Below the pieces are notes generated by a model. The model saw only the letters and a list, made by a program, of their open reading frames with translations, was not told the origin of the DNA and made no database searches. A stretch of DNA of 64,000 nucleotides from Chamaecyparis obtusa (taxonomy: Eukaryota > Streptophyta > Pinopsida > Cupressales > Cupressaceae), in contig BSBK01001877.1 of NCBI GenBank assembly GCA_027943335.1, positions 374,463-438,462 of the forward strand, written 5' to 3'. Positions within the stretch are counted from its first letter, which is position 1. The number at the start of each line of letters is the position of its first letter. Below, piece after piece: positions 1-12,927 of the stretch. The position numbers and the translations under genes were made by a program.

Positions 1-2279
1 ACCACCTCGATCTGATCTAAGACATTTTAACTTTAAGTCTGTTTCTCTTTCTACAATTTTTCTAAAAACTTTGAAGCGATCAAAAGCTTCTGACTTATGT
101 TTTAAAAAAGTGACCCAGACCATTCTAGAGTAGTCATCTACAAACAACATGAAATATTTTTCTCTCTTGATAGAGTGAGTTTTAGTTGGTCCACATAAAT
201 CAGTGTGAACCAATTCCAAAGGCCTTGTAGAAAGATATTCTTTTATTTTGAAAGAAGACATTTTCTCTTTTCCTTTAACACATTCTTCACATAAATTGAC
301 TAGTTTACTGATTAGAAGTAGACCTCTAACCTGCTTGTTTTTTCTTATTCTAACATGGTTATCAAAGTTGATGTGCCCTAACCGTTTGTGCCACAACCAA
401 TTATCTTCAACTTGAGTCATAAAACATGTACTGATTAAAGATGTTTCCTAAACTGTGGAATCAATTAGATGATAAACATTTCCACTAGTTCTTAATCCAC
501 TTGCTATTATATTCCCTTCAGTGTTTTTAATTGAGCAACTTTGAGCATTAAAAGATATAGAATAACCACTGTCACAAATTTGACTTACACTCAGAAGATT
601 GTGTTTTAAGCCTTCAACATAGAATACATCATGTATAGGAGTTTCTTTACTCAAACATATTGAACCACGACCAATAACATATGCACCTGAATTATCTCCA
701 CAATGGACAAAACTTCCATTAAAATTTTCAAGATTAATGAACTTATTTTTTTCCTAGTCATGTGATGGGAGCATCCACTATCTAAAACCCATGAAGTAGT
801 CTGATGAGCAAATAAAACAGTTTCTACTATAAGAGATTTATGTATAGGTTTCCACACATATTTAGGTCTCAAGTTCATCTTACATTGATTTGTAAAGTGA
901 CCATAAAAGAAACATCTGAAACACCTGATTGCCTTTTCAGAACCACGTAAAGACATATAAGTAAATTGTTTACAGTTACTAGCCTTATGACCGAACTAAT
1001 TACAATTATAATATTAACCTTTAAATGTTGAAGTATAGATTTGCTTTGAACTTTCCCCCTATTCCAACTTAGAACTTAATTGGTCAACAAGCTTTTGTAG
1101 TGAAAAAAATTTCTTCTCCTTTTCTTGTATCACTGATTTTTGTTCCTCAATGAGTTGATTTGCACTATTTAACTCAGTTTGAAGTTCCAAGCTACCTTTT
1201 TTGAAAGTAGTGATAAGTTTTTTTAATCTTTTTATTTTTTGAAGAGATCAAAGAAGTTCTTTTTCAAGATCTATGTCTTCATCTGAATCATATGAAGATT
1301 CAATGTGAACCTTTTTTGGCTCCTCTACAATTTATGCCATAAATAGAGTTTCTCCCTCTTCACCTGAATTTGACTCATCATCAGAGTCTTCTTTTGCCAA
1401 GAGACTCTTCTTTTTAAAATTCTTAAAGTGTTTGTTCTGGTTCCATGGTTTTGTATTAAAGTATTTTTCAGACTTTTCATGATCTTCATTAGGACATTTT
1501 GCAGCAAAATGTCCAATCTATCCACAATTGAAACACTTGGGTTTACCATGATATTTCTTTTTGAATTTTCTAACTAGTAATGCTTCACAAGCATCCGTTA
1601 TGTCAGAATCACTATCATCATAATTTTCAGTCTTAAAGGCTATTTCTTTTGAAGAAGAACTTGCATTATTATTGCTACTAATCCTCATTTCATAGGCTGT
1701 CAGAGTTCCTTGAATCTGATGTAAGGTCATTGTAGAAAAAAAATTCTTTTCTTCAAGCGCATAAATTTTAGTATCAAACTTAGGTAGGACAGATCTAATG
1801 ACTTTTGACACAACATAGTTTTCGGCAATTTCTTCTCCTAGACCTCTTCTTGCATTTACTAACTCATCTACTCTTAAAAAATACACAGCAATATCTTCAT
1901 CTTCACACATTTTTAACTGATCAAATTGAGTTTTTAAAGTAACCAGTTTTGACTCTTTGACTTTTTCATCCCCTTGGTATATGGTTTCTAATTTCACCCA
2001 AATGTCTTTGGCAGATTGACAATCCATAACTTTAACAAAAATATCTTTTGTCAAACCATAGAGAATAGCAAATTTTTCCCTTTTGTCGAGTTCATATTTG
2101 GTTTTATCATCAGCATCAGTGGGTACAGTTTTTGGAATAGTATACTTTGACATGACAACTTCCCACATACCGACATCTAAAGAATTGATAAAATTTTCCA
2201 TCATGACTTTCCAAAAAAAATTATCTATGCCATTAAATAAGGGAGCTCTAGTGAGAGAGGCACCTTCAGCCTGTGCCAT
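1..2279 (-). pseudogene. Ty1/copia gag-pol, 3' part cut by window edge
   Basis: Reading leftwards, the start is the ATG at 2279 (MAQAEGASLTRAPLFNG), not the upstream TTG. The first ~250 codons are a UBN2-type copia Gag, open to a CCHC-like knuckle at about 1520. Next come a coiled-coil-like stretch (about 1080-1300), a protease block with WVLDSGCSHHMT (about 770-830), a GAG-pre-integrase block with RLGH and CEEC (about 270-390), and the integrase start with LVHTDLCGP and a later LRSDRGG just inside position 1. These order as gag-protease-integrase, typical of copia. Stops and frameshifts separate the blocks (for example at 1518, 970 and 445), so it is dead. RT and RNase H would lie left of the window. 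Family assignment is confident; frame joins are by eye. Confidence 0.9.
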
Positions 2280-2338
2280 GATAACTTCCAAAAAAATTTC
2301 CCAGAAACTACTCCTATAGGTAGACCTAATAGAGATCT

Positions 2339-2351
2339 GGCTCTGATACCA
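2339..2351 (-). other. Primer binding site, initiator tRNA-Met type
   Basis: The minus strand reads TGGTATCAGAGCC, the standard copia site complementary to the 3' end of initiator tRNA-Met. It lies two bases from the end of the adjacent LTR and upstream of the gag ATG, which fixes the orientation of the element. Confidence 0.93.
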
Positions 2352-2353
2352 CT

Positions 2354-3126
2354 TGTTGGAAGTAAAAAGAGGCTGAGAGGGGGGCGTGAATCAAACTCCT
2401 TATAAGTTTCCCAATTTTAGTGAAAAGAGATTTATTGAATCAATTACAATAACTACAAGTGCATGAAGAAAAATATTGAAACAAGATAATAACATCTCAA
2501 GCAAGAGAAATAAAAATGACACACCAAATTTTTGTGCTGAGTGGGAAAACCCTCAAGAATCAATTGGATTCTATCATAGGATTAAAAAACCACTCCAAAT
2601 TTCCTTAATCATAAAGTCTTTACAACTTCTTGTGTAGCTACAATTGCCGGGGCTACAACCCTTCTTTCTTAGTACACTTAAGAGCTTTATTCAAGTTGCA
2701 ACTATTAAAGTGTATGAACAAAACACACTTTAAAATTGCAACAATACAATATATCTTTCAATCCTCACAAAACCACTTCTTTATAGATCATTGTACATGC
2801 ATGTGTGTCTGTACTAAAAAATCACACGGCACACAAACCGCTGTCGTGCACTATATAGAAGTATTTACAATATATTACAAGTAATTTTGAGATTCAGGTA
2901 TTTCAACTGAATAAGAAACTGATAATCAACCATATTCATTTCCACTTTGCTCAATCTGAAAATATAACCGTCGTTCACAAATAATATGAGGGTTGTGTCT
3001 AAAGTAGTAAATACACACAAACCCTTGTTCACCAGAATTGTCAACCCATATAGGATTGGCAAAAAATGAAACCAATAGAAACCTGTTAACTCTCATAGGA
3101 TTTTTAAGGAAAAAATAAATCCAACA
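2354..3126 (-). repeat. 5' LTR of the minus-strand copia element
   Basis: This 773-bp block has matching ends TGTTGGA and TCCAACA and abuts the primer site. In sense orientation its 3' end has the C-rich run followed by CTCTCAGCC seen in many plant copia LTRs. The partner LTR is outside the window, so the target duplication cannot be tested; the flanking base string here is ATATC. Confidence 0.85.
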
Positions 3127-4427
3127 ATATCATAACCATTTTTCAAACCAACCCATGTCAAAAAATAACCAACTGGTTATAATCAGTGAGAATAGCTTTG
3201 CAAGGCTTCAAAATTTGTTAAGCTTCTTCAAGAAATGCTTAACCTTGTCTAAAAAATGAACTCAACCATTTACAATTGCCTTTCCAACTAGATGAAGAAA
3301 CATGTAACTGTTTAACTGCAGAAAACAAACTTCTTATATATGATTTTCAAACAAGAACTACATAGAATTTAGTTACGTTATTTCAAGAAGGCTCCTGTCA
3401 TTTGTATGCAAAATAGAACAAGAAAGAAGTAATAATACCTGTGAGTATTGTAAAGAAAGAAACCTTTACCCCCATGGCTGTGTAGAAGAATCACCATTTG
3501 TAACAAAAAGACCATCATTTTGGTCAGAAGAACCAACAGATCACAATATCTGAAACCCATGAAGAATTTATCCCATTACCTTACTAAAACTATGAATGAG
3601 CTGAAACCATGGCGGCATAGTGTTTAGGGTTCAGAGAAAAGAAAGAAAGACATTTATCGAAATCATCATTTGCCCAAGACAAAAGAATATCTCAAATCAT
3701 AATTACATTCCGTTTGAAATCCACCAACACAATGTATACCATGTGGCTTTATTAAGACCAAGGACCTTTACTATGGTTACATAATCATAAGCCAAAGATG
3801 TAACTCCACCTTTCGTACTACTTTATTAAGTCAAAACATATCATGCGTGCCAAGTCAAAAATAGGTCATCATTAAGGACAAAACACAACAACCACAACAT
3901 CTATAAAGAGATAGGGAGAGATAGAGATAGACAGACATAGAAGTGCAGAGAAAAGAGAAAGAGAGAGAGTAAGGTGATAGAGAGAGGTTTAGAGATGGAG
4001 ATTGAGAAGAAGACAAATATGGAGAGGAGAGGGAGAGATAAATAGAGGGGGGATGGAAGATATCAATATATGATGAAGAGAGAATGATAAAGGGAGAGAT
4101 ATAAAGATAAAGATAGAGGTGGAAAGTGGTATATAGGGAGAGGTAGAGAGAGGGAGATATATAGGGATGGAGAGGGATGGAGAGATAACAAAATAGAGAT
4201 AGACAAAGAGATGGGGGAAGAAATATGGAGATGTAGACATTTAAGGGTATAGGAAGGGGGTGATGGAGAGAGATGCATGGATAGAGAGAGGGGGATGTGT
4301 CTAGTTATGGAGGGAGAAAGGAAGAGAGAGATAGAGATGTATACAAAGTGAGAGAAATGAGATAAAAATAGATAAAGAGATGGAGATAGATCAAGAGATA
4401 ACGATAGAAAGAGATCTAGGGAGATAC

Positions 4428-4467
<40 letters not shown>

Positions 4468-5362
4468 ATGGTACGATAGATTGATAGAGAGATAAGGATA
4501 TATAGAAAGGATGAGAGGGGGATACAGACAAAGGGACAAATACTTAGTTGACCATCGGCCACGAAATATGTAGATCATGAAGAATAGATGGTGAAAATTT
4601 TGTGAAAATGTGTTGTGTTTTCCATTTTTTGAAATTTGGTAAATGGTATATTTTGTAGGGATCTTAACCGCTTCCTGACAAAAAAAGACAGAAAGAAAAA
4701 TGCCAGCTAAGGAGTTATTTCAAATCTAATATATATACACATATGTCCATGCATCAAAATGTAGAATTCTCCCAATATAAAGAGACAATATCAATAAATA
4801 TGTAAATGGAAATCACATGGCAATCTACGCAATAAGGTAAGAATGATTCTTTGTTTGGGCAGTTAACGCCAATGCACAAAGCTAATGCAAGGTAATTACA
4901 AATCTTGCCCAAACAAAGATAGGGATTTTGATAAGCAATAAAATGCATATTTACAGGCAAACATTTCATATCTGTAGATATATTCACATAAACATAGCAT
5001 AACTATTCAAATGAATGGTATATTCAGGAGTTTTTTATAAAGATAAATGAAGTCACCTATTAAAATCTATAGCTAATGAATATGTCAAAAGAAACGATTA
5101 TAAAGAAACAAGGATACACACTAGAAAGATTTGGTATGACATTAGGTACCTCGTTTCTAGTAAAAACAATCATAGATGCATGTGGAAATGGTTACAGAAT
5201 CAAGGCTTTTGCCACAAGGAAAGCAATACAATAAGCATAGCAACCACAATAAAACTATAACGAATATTTAAATTATATAACTAAATAAAATGAGATATAA
5301 AATATAATTATAAATTAAATTTTATATAATTATTGTTTTGTATATAATGTTATTTAAATTTT

Positions 5363-5402
<40 letters not shown>

Positions 5403-5616
5403 GAACAATTTATATATTATAATGTAATAATTATTAAATTAAATACAAATATTAAACATAATTTATTATCTATGTATTATAATAGAATAATTATGTGAGG
5501 GGGGGCGGAAGGCGGTTGGGAGGGACAGAAATGGTGAGATGAGAGAGGATAAATAGAGGGATATAGAAAGAGAGAGGGGGTTGAGGGAGGAGAAAACTAG
5601 AGAGAGGGGAGAGGCG

Positions 5617-5662
<46 letters not shown>

Positions 5663-5710
5663 TGTGTGGATAAGAGATGGATATGCAATTTCAGATAGAG
5701 TGGGAGGGGG

Positions 5711-5742
<32 letters not shown>

Positions 5743-5800
5743 GGGGTGAAGTTTAAGTGTGTATAATTATAATTTGAAGCTATCACTTCTCAATTAAGAC
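3127..5800. repeat. AT-rich spacer with GA-rich and AT microsatellites
   Basis: No convincing gene is visible. 3905-4540 is an almost pure purine, GA-rich block with an uninterrupted (GA)n at about 4433-4463. An (AT)n lies at about 5370-5399 and further (GA)n runs at 5620-5658 and 5713-5745. A 14-base inverted repeat (TCTTTGTTTGGGCA and its complement) lies at about 4850 and 4906. Long Ser/Leu/Ile-rich open frames on the minus strand are translations of the GA repeat. Around 3560-3640 the minus strand has CCCTAAAC followed by ATGCCGCCATGG, a promoter-proximal-looking context with no ORF beyond 13 codons. Confidence 0.7.
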
Positions 5801-6222
5801 CTTTGTTGAACAAACAACATAATCTTTTATTTAACAACCTACCATTTGACCTCTTGGACTTCATTAATGTATGCAAAAAATGAACCACAATTTTTACACC
5901 TCTTAGGCGTACTCATTGCACACATAGGTGCGACGGTCTACGATGCATTAGAGGCATGCAAGACGATTGAAACTTCTGCAGTCGTCGATTTAATTTTTTA
6001 TCCCGCTTGCTCGCAGTTCACTGTGTAAGACAGGTGGCGAGGACTGCACACTGCCCGGCAGTTTATGAGACATGCGTCGATTTCGTTTCGAGGTTTAGGA
6101 TCTTAATCATCCATTCAACTGCAAAGTCCTTTATAATGTCAGACGCCTGCTTTATTTCTCTGACAGTTTTTGGTGTTATTAAAGTCGTTCGTTGTTTTAC
6201 CTCGCTGGTTCTGCAATTGCTG

Positions 6223-7250
6223 ATGGCGAATCCAAAGCAGGAAGACGAGGAAGATCTGAGCGCCGGAGTTTCAAGCCTGACGATATCCATTACACCGAAA
6301 TCTTCTTGGTTAGCTTCAGATGACTCGCTTTCTATCTATATTTATTTCTATTCCTCCGAACTGCACAGTTCATAATTTCAGGCACACTGAAAACTTCCCT
6401 GCGATCAAGGTAAGAATGTATGCAAGTTTATTTCTTTTTGTAGAATACTCGCAAATTATATAGTAATATTTTACGTATTCTGAAAGCCGAGGGTTTTAGC
6501 ATCCAGTTCTACATGTCTTTGCACATTAAAGAAAAACTTAAAAAACGTTCCAAGTCCATATCTTCACAAAATTGTAGTAATTGCGTCATCTGTAATCGTT
6601 TGCTAATTATGAACGAGGTAGTATAAGTTGGGATGATGATGTCTTATGCATTTCTATTTTCGATGCTGTCATTTTAACCTAATTTTTCTTTTAATGATTT
6701 TGTGATTAAATTTATTTTTCATATGTTTTGTAATTTAATCGAGGGAAATTTCTTAGGAAACTATTTTTTTCTCTAAAACTGGGAATGAGGAACCTGGACA
6801 TTATGAAAGAGGGAATCCAACTTCCGAATATTGTTGGAGTCTCTAGCAGGCATCAAGCTGCCCCGAGGAATGGGCATCTGCACACGAGTTTCTCTCCTAA
6901 TGAGACTCCAAAGTTGCAGCGAAAAAATAGAGGCCCACATTTCCATTGAATACAATAGCAAAAAGGAGACGATAAACGAGTGGGACATAACTATGCTGCG
7001 ACGCATCAAATCACAGGGGAAGGAAAAGGAAAAAGCTACAGTCCAATTACGCTCCACCTTACAAAAGTCGGAGCTCCCGATTTAACAATGGTGGACCTAC
7101 TCGGCATTACCAGGGTTCCAATAGCTGGGCTGGAAGACATTTACGACCAGATCATGGAAATAATAATGGAGTACATCATTCTCATAATTATAAATTTAAT
7201 TATATATTTAGGGGTACCTATTGTATACCAAGTTGCAATTACTAGTTGTA
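6223..7250 (+). pseudogene. Decayed gene-like island, possible split exons, unidentified
   Basis: Base composition and codon-like texture rise above the AT-rich surroundings. An ATG at 6223 in good plant context (GCTGATGGCG) opens MANPKQEDEEDLSAG. A splice-acceptor-like TTTCAG ends at about 6381, followed by a short exon ending GCGATCAAG before a strong donor GTAAGAATG (6411). Joined to the ATG frame it reads HTENFPAIK; joined to the alternative frame, which contains HYTEIFLVSF, the same exon also continues open if the donor once read CAG-GTGACT (now CAG-ATGACT). A later block, about 6780-7200, is rich in Arg, Gly, Asn and Tyr codons but needs at least two frameshifts. I do not recognise the gene. 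HYTEIFLV fits the loose YxxxxL-hydrophobic eIF4E-binding pattern, which is too short to assign a function. Confidence 0.35.
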
Positions 7251-7259
7251 ATAACAATT

Positions 7260-8880
7260 GATTTCTACCAATATTACTAATACTTTTAGGTTAGATTGTG
7301 TTAGATTTTTTAGTCAAAGTTTCACACCATGATCTATCATGAGGATAATAATAGAAACTTCAAGAAGATAAAAACATTTGTTGTAGACTAAGAAAAATCT
7401 TAAAATAGAGAGAGGTGGGAAATTACATGAAGATCATGACAACAAGATGGAAATAGACAAAAGGACAATCCAAGAGACAACAAAGATTAAGAAGATATTA
7501 ACTTAAAAATATTGAAAATAATAAAATTAATTAAAAATGTTTATAGTATCTAAAATTAGATAAGATGATGATAAAAAACAATAGAATGGAAAAATAAGGA
7601 CTATAAAAAGGAGGAAAATATATTAATAAAAAATAGTTGACAAAATTATCTTTATAAAAGTAAAATATTTAATAAAAATAGAGGGAAAGTATCATCTACT
7701 GAATAAAATTAAGAAAAAGGCTAAACTAGATTAAAAATGGGAAAAAGGGAAAGTATATAAAAATATTAATATAAGCCAATAAAATATCTAAAAAATATTT
7801 AAGAAAGAAAAAAATATAAATAGTTTAATAGTAAATATTGGAATGATTAAAATTGAAATGAATAATTAAAGGAATGAATCTTGATTAAAATAAAGAAACT
7901 AAATGATCTAAATTTAGAAAAGAAATAATTAAAATAAACAAATATAAAAGAATAAGTAGTTAAGAATAAAAGGAAAGAAAATAAATAAAAAATATAGATA
8001 TTATAAAAGATAGAATAGAATATAAAATGAAATAGTAAAATAAAATATAAGTTTAAACAAAACTTTTGAGTCATGAAGTTAATTTGGTTCTATTGTCAAC
8101 ATATTTGTGTTATGGTTGAAATATATATAGAAAGAGGGAGAGAATGAGAAAGGCCAGAGAGATAGAAAGGTAAAGATGTAGATATGAAGTGGTATAAATA
8201 GAAGTAGAGAGAGGGAAATATATACAGGAAGAGAAAGTTGTAGAGATAATAAGAAAATAAAAGAGGGGACATGCAAAAATAATAATAATAAATAATAAGT
8301 TTCTTAAATTAATATAAAATTACATTAAAAAAAGAGTAACTATTAGAATTGAAATATTAATAAAATGTGTGTCTAAAAAATATAATTTTACAAAAATTAT
8401 CAACATTAGTTCAAAGTGAAAGATAAATTCAATATAAAAAATATTTTAAAAAAAATGAATGTAAATATGTACTTAATTCTTTAAAAAATTAAATAGATTA
8501 TTTTAAGGTATTTATGTTAGTCTTAATTTCACATTTAAAGTGATGTAATTGTTATTGTAAGCTTGTTTATCTCTTTTAGAATGGGGCTTGAATAGAACTC
8601 CAATTATATAATTTTAAAAAAGTAACAAAAATTGTAACACAATTTCAAATTTGTGAACATTTTAAATATAATAATTTTTTTGTGAAGTAAATATTAAAAG
8701 ATAATTGTATAAATCCTAAATTAATAGAAAGATGCCCTATGGAAGATCCTAAAAAATTGAATCATACTACCAAAGGTGGAAGGGGATACTATATATTGGT
8801 GCCTCTTAAAAATGAGAGGCTATAAGGTGAAGCTAGGTTTTAGGGTGAAAGATGTTGCATTGGCAAAAAACTATTAGGAT
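7260..8880. other. AT-rich region, nothing recognised
   Basis: Very A-rich on the plus strand, with short T-rich pseudo-ORFs on the complement. A degraded purine-rich patch lies at 8120-8270. No protein domain, LTR end or RNA gene was seen. Confidence 0.6.
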
Positions 8881-10048
8881 ATTCAATTATTTTGGGGAAA
8901 ATCATGCTTTCCAAAAGTAGGAGTTTCTTCTATTTGGTGGCTCAATAAAAGATCTTTAATACTAATAGACTACGAAAAATTGAAACCCATGGACTAAGAT
9001 GGTGTGTGTTATAGAGAGAGTCTGAAGAGGATGTTAATAATCTACTTCAGATGCATATATGGTAAGTACTGTTGGAATGTTTTATAAATAACCTTAATTA
9101 GAAATGTCCATTAGTTGAGGGGTAAGTGCACCAAGATGGTGTGCAAAAAGGGGGCATAAATGGTCACTTTTTTTTTCTTCTAAAATAAGTAAACCTGAAC
9201 TTTGGACAAAAATTTGAGGGTCATGTACTCAAAATTAGGAGTTGTGCAAGGAACAAGAATTGTAGTACTCTAAATCTAGTTTCTAAACTACTAAAGTTTT
9301 TTAAAAATGGATAAGATTAAGAGTGTCAAATCTCTCTTGCACAAACAATTGTTCCTTATCTTTTTAGAAAAGCATAACATAGTTGTTTCAGTGCGCTTCA
9401 CAAAAGATACAATTAGATTTAGTATTTTGCAAAAACCTTTAGTAGGATGATAGCTAAGAGTGAGATCTAGAAGTTGTGTATTTTTTTGTAATTTTCCATT
9501 GAGTTTTTTTTTTAAAAAATTAGTAGTTATTGCATCTTGAAAATCTGGTGCCTACTCATGACTTGGGCATAACTTGCATCAAAATAATAAAAATGCAATT
9601 AAATTTTATTTTTTATAGAATCAAGTGTAGAACATTAATATGTAGTTTGTTTTAAATTTGGTCAAATAGATCAAAAGATATTAAGAAAATGGTAGAGATA
9701 TGTCTCTAAGGACTGTCAAGACACTGGTAAAGAAAATTAAAGTTTACTCTACTAATTTTGTCCAAAAATGGAAAATTCAATATGGTTAGAAAGTTGAGAA
9801 GACGTGTGAGATTATGGTGGTAATTTTAGAGATACCCACTTGATCATTTGTAAACCTGATGATGAGGAAGTTGAGAAATCATCTTGGAAGATGAAAAAAT
9901 GTGTAAAGGGACAAAGATGGAGGGAAAATGGGCATTTGAAACCCATAGGATGATTTTGTAAAACCCTCTTACCAAGCCATAAGATGTATGGGTTCCTATG
10001 TGCTAGATAACTCACATGGGTTTTTCAAAACCTAAAGCACCATACCAA

Positions 10049-10163
10049 GTTCTAAATAACCTGTGTAGGTTATGTAGAACTAAAAGCATCATTTTTACTT
10101 CTACAAAAGTCGCACAAGTTATGAAGAAATAAAAAATATACTTATAAAATTATCATGCACTGT

Positions 10164-10214
<51 letters not shown>

Positions 10215-10233
10215 ATGTATGTATGTATGTATG

Positions 10234-10286
<53 letters not shown>

Positions 10287-10795
10287 TAGTTCTACATAAA
10301 CCACATGTGGTTTATGTAGAACTAAACGCTTGCATAAGTTTAAGTTCTATAGAACCTACACACATTATGAGAAAATATGAATATTAACCTTTTTAGCTCA
10401 ATATAATGTGTACGTGTTCCATTGAGCTAAATATTTTATTCCCAACAGCCACAAAAATAGCATTGCAACTTGTTCCAAGGGCCCAATACTATTTTTCATG
10501 TCTTTGTGCGATAGTATCAGACATGTTTTCATGTTTTTTTTTGCCACATTTGATTTTAAATGATTGATTTCTCTTATTTTTTGGATTCTTCTTGAAGTCA
10601 TTTTTTTGTTATTACTTTAGATTTTAACCAAATGATGATAATTTGTTGTTTTTTTGGTAAGGTTTTAAAAATTTTTATAGTTCTTCATAACCCGTATGTG
10701 TTATGAAGAACTTTTTGTTAGTTCTTCATTACCTATGTTGGTTATTAAGAACTATTTTTAAAGCTCTTCATAACTCACACGGGTTATGAAGAACT
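10049..10795. repeat. Set of five 32-38-base palindromes
   Basis: Near-perfect palindromes lie at about 10049-10080, 10287-10324, 10679-10712, 10721-10752 and 10762-10795. Each has arms of the form GTTCTWCATAACC and its complement. The copy at 10287-10324 is perfect over 38 bases. Diverged half-copies occur near 9985-10015 and 10865-10885. They are confined to the TIR element. Confidence 0.8.
10165..10282. repeat. Compound microsatellite (CA)n-(GTAT)n-(CT)n
   Basis: About 24 CA units are followed by five GTAT units and about 23 CT units. The minus-strand ORF over it is only a translation of the repeat. Confidence 0.95.
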
Positions 10796-11661
10796 ATAAG
10801 TTTTTTTTAATTGATTTTTTAGGCTCAGCATGGATCAATTTTTCCAAAGCCTAAATGTTCAAAATTTTAAATAACCCACATGGGTTTTGAGTTTTTTTTT
10901 GTTTTTTATTTTTCATGTGGCCACTTTTTTGACCAAAAACTTGGTGCACTTACCTTGAGAACAACCAAGATTGTTGAGTAAGCTAATCAATCTTCAGGAT
11001 GAAAGATTCATTTGGAAACTATTACCCAAGTGTAATGTGGAAGGTTTGGAAGGAAAAGAAAAGGAAGAATATTCAAGGGGTGAAAATGAAGAAGAAGATG
11101 GTGGTTATAAAAATTGAGACACTAGTGATTGAGCTAGTTAATGTTGATTCTTTAAAAAAAACATCTTGGGAAAGACATTTTCACCACTTGGGATGATAAT
11201 ATGACTAAGGCCTTCCCTAGCCTTTTTATCCCACACATTAATGGGTGTAGGAAGGTTGATCTTCTCTCTAATCCTAGAGAAGGGATGAAATGAAACTTAG
11301 AAGTAGAATAAGGGTGGCTTAAGATTAATTTTGATGGGGCCTCAAGAGGGAATTCAGACTCAAGTGGCATAAGAAGCCTGACCAGATATCATTGTTAGAG
11401 AATTTTATATGAGAAATCTAAATTCCTATGATATCCTACTAACAATGTGGATGAACTTTGGGTTTCTCTTTCAAGGCTGAAATACATGGGCTTGCCCTCA
11501 ATCATAAGTATATGAAAACAAAAATGATAGATCCTCCTTTCCATCTTGACATTGGCAATTCTTACCTCACTTTCCATTTCTAGATTTAGCTACTTACGGA
11601 AATAAGGCCTAGAGTACTTCCTTTTTCCATCTAGTAGTAACATCATCTCAACTCCACTTAT

Positions 11662-12848
11662 GGGTGGCTGCAAGAAGTTGGGTACCAATTTTTTGCAAAA
11701 AGTGGAAGTGTTTTACCTATTTTTCAAAATTTATCTGAATTGATCTCAAAATTTGAGGCACTTAGAGATTGAATCTCAGAAAAATTCACTAATAGAAATT
11801 GTAGTACTTGGAGTCTACTTTTCAAATATACAATTTATTTTAATACCCACATGGTATAAATTATATTTTGATAGGCATATTTGAAAACCACTTTTTCAAA
11901 ATGCTTGTTTCAGGACCATACCACATCCGTGTACGGCCACCATATTTTGACATAAATAAATAAATTTTTTTAAATCCTTTTTAGGGAAGATACCTAAGAC
12001 ATAGAATATTGATGAGAATATTTTTTCTTATTTTTTTGTTTTGTAAATTATTTTTTATTAATTTTTAATTAACAATAAAGCTTATTTTTCAAACCTCTCG
12101 TGTACGGCCACCATAATTTAATATAATTTTTCTTTTTTTCAAAAATTCTTTTTTTTTAAATTCAAAAGAGTTGAATCTAGATTGATGACATATAATTTAT
12201 TTTTAAAAATACTTAAAAATTAAAAAGTTATTAAAGTTTTAGTGAGTCTCACTATTTTACGTTTATGTACCACTATCAACTAATAAATAATGTAAAAATA
12301 GTAAAAATAACCATATTATTATGAAATTTATATTTTTAGAATTGTGATAGTGAGATCTTTAATGGGTTTTTATTTTGTCAAAAAAATCGATCCAGAAGGG
12401 CTTCAAAAAATTACGGTAAGCCTTAAAAATTTTATTCTAATGCCTTAGCCAAAATTTTGGAGGCTAAGACATAGGCTTGGTCTCACCAAACCTATCCCAA
12501 ACCAAAAACTGAGGCAGAGTGAAAACTCCCGCGTGCATATTTTAAGAAACGGGCACCCGTTATTTAAATTCAAAAAACGGGCACCCATTTCATAAATTTA
12601 AAAATGTGTTTAAAAAAACATTTTAAATTAAAAAAAAAATTTAAATTTTTTTTTAGAAACGGGTACCCATTTAAAAAAAAAACGGGTGCCTGTTTCTGGA
12701 AAAATGGGTACCTGCTTTTGAATTTCGGATCGGATGTCCGAGCCTAAAACGGGCACCCTTTTTAAAAAATGGGTGCCCGTTTCAAGTGGCACAAATTTTC
12801 AAGCCGCGGACTTCCGCGGAATTGCCACCCAACTTTTTGCTTCTACCC
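11662..12848. mobile_element. Non-autonomous TIR element, GGGT termini, intact copy
   Basis: The left end GGGTGGCTGCAAGAAGTTGG and the right end (complement GGGTAGAAGCAAAAAGTTGG) are diverged TIRs. TTAT is duplicated at 11658-11661 and 12849-12852. The element is 1187 bp and non-coding. The segment about 12545-12785 is an array of GGGCACCC/GGGTGCCC palindromic motifs, and the stretch around 11910-12120 has two GTGTACGGCCACCAT blocks. A homologous copy with the same internal order spans 34681-35720 plus 59372-59442. Confidence 0.8.
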
Positions 12849-12927
12849 TTATGGGTAATGATTACCAATTTCCACCTAGATTTCTAGGGTGGAAATCCAT
12901 CCCTTCTAAGTCTATGTTGTTTCTTAT

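Larger units (their letters stand above)
9120..10955. mobile_element. Non-autonomous DNA transposon, GGGTAAGTGCACCAAG termini, inserted in the LINE
   Basis: The left end reads GGGTAAGTGCACCAAG. The right end, complemented, reads AGGTAAGTGCACCAAG, one base different. TGAG is duplicated at 9116-9119 and 10956-10959, and the interrupted LINE reads through when the insert is removed, so the borders are well supported. The 1.84-kb interior has no transposase ORF. It holds a set of 32-38-base palindromes and a compound CA/GTAT/CT microsatellite. The superfamily is not assigned. The termini resemble those of the elements at 11662 and 34681. Confidence 0.78.
8880..11580 (+). mobile_element. LINE (non-LTR retrotransposon) 3' ORF remnant, split by a TIR element
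   Basis: The left part, about 8890-9119, encodes a zf-RVT-like region ending RWCVL-RESEEDVNNLL. The right part, 10956-11580, continues with FIWKLLPKC, then WKVWKEKKRKNIQG, and an RNase H block that starts WLKINFDGASRGN at about 11312. Removing 9120-10955 and one duplication joins the two halves in frame (KCPLVE then NNQD), so one LINE was split by a later insertion. Stops (a TAG where CVLC is expected) and frameshifts show it is dead. The upstream RT domain was not found and is probably lost or too decayed. Confidence 0.72.

Noticed and set aside
4063..4578. 171-codon Ser/Leu/Ile-rich minus-strand ORF
   Set aside because: It is a translation of the GA-rich repeat and has no domain.
10980..11200. 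65-codon ORF at 10999-11196 as a separate gene
   Set aside because: Part of the frameshifted LINE reading.
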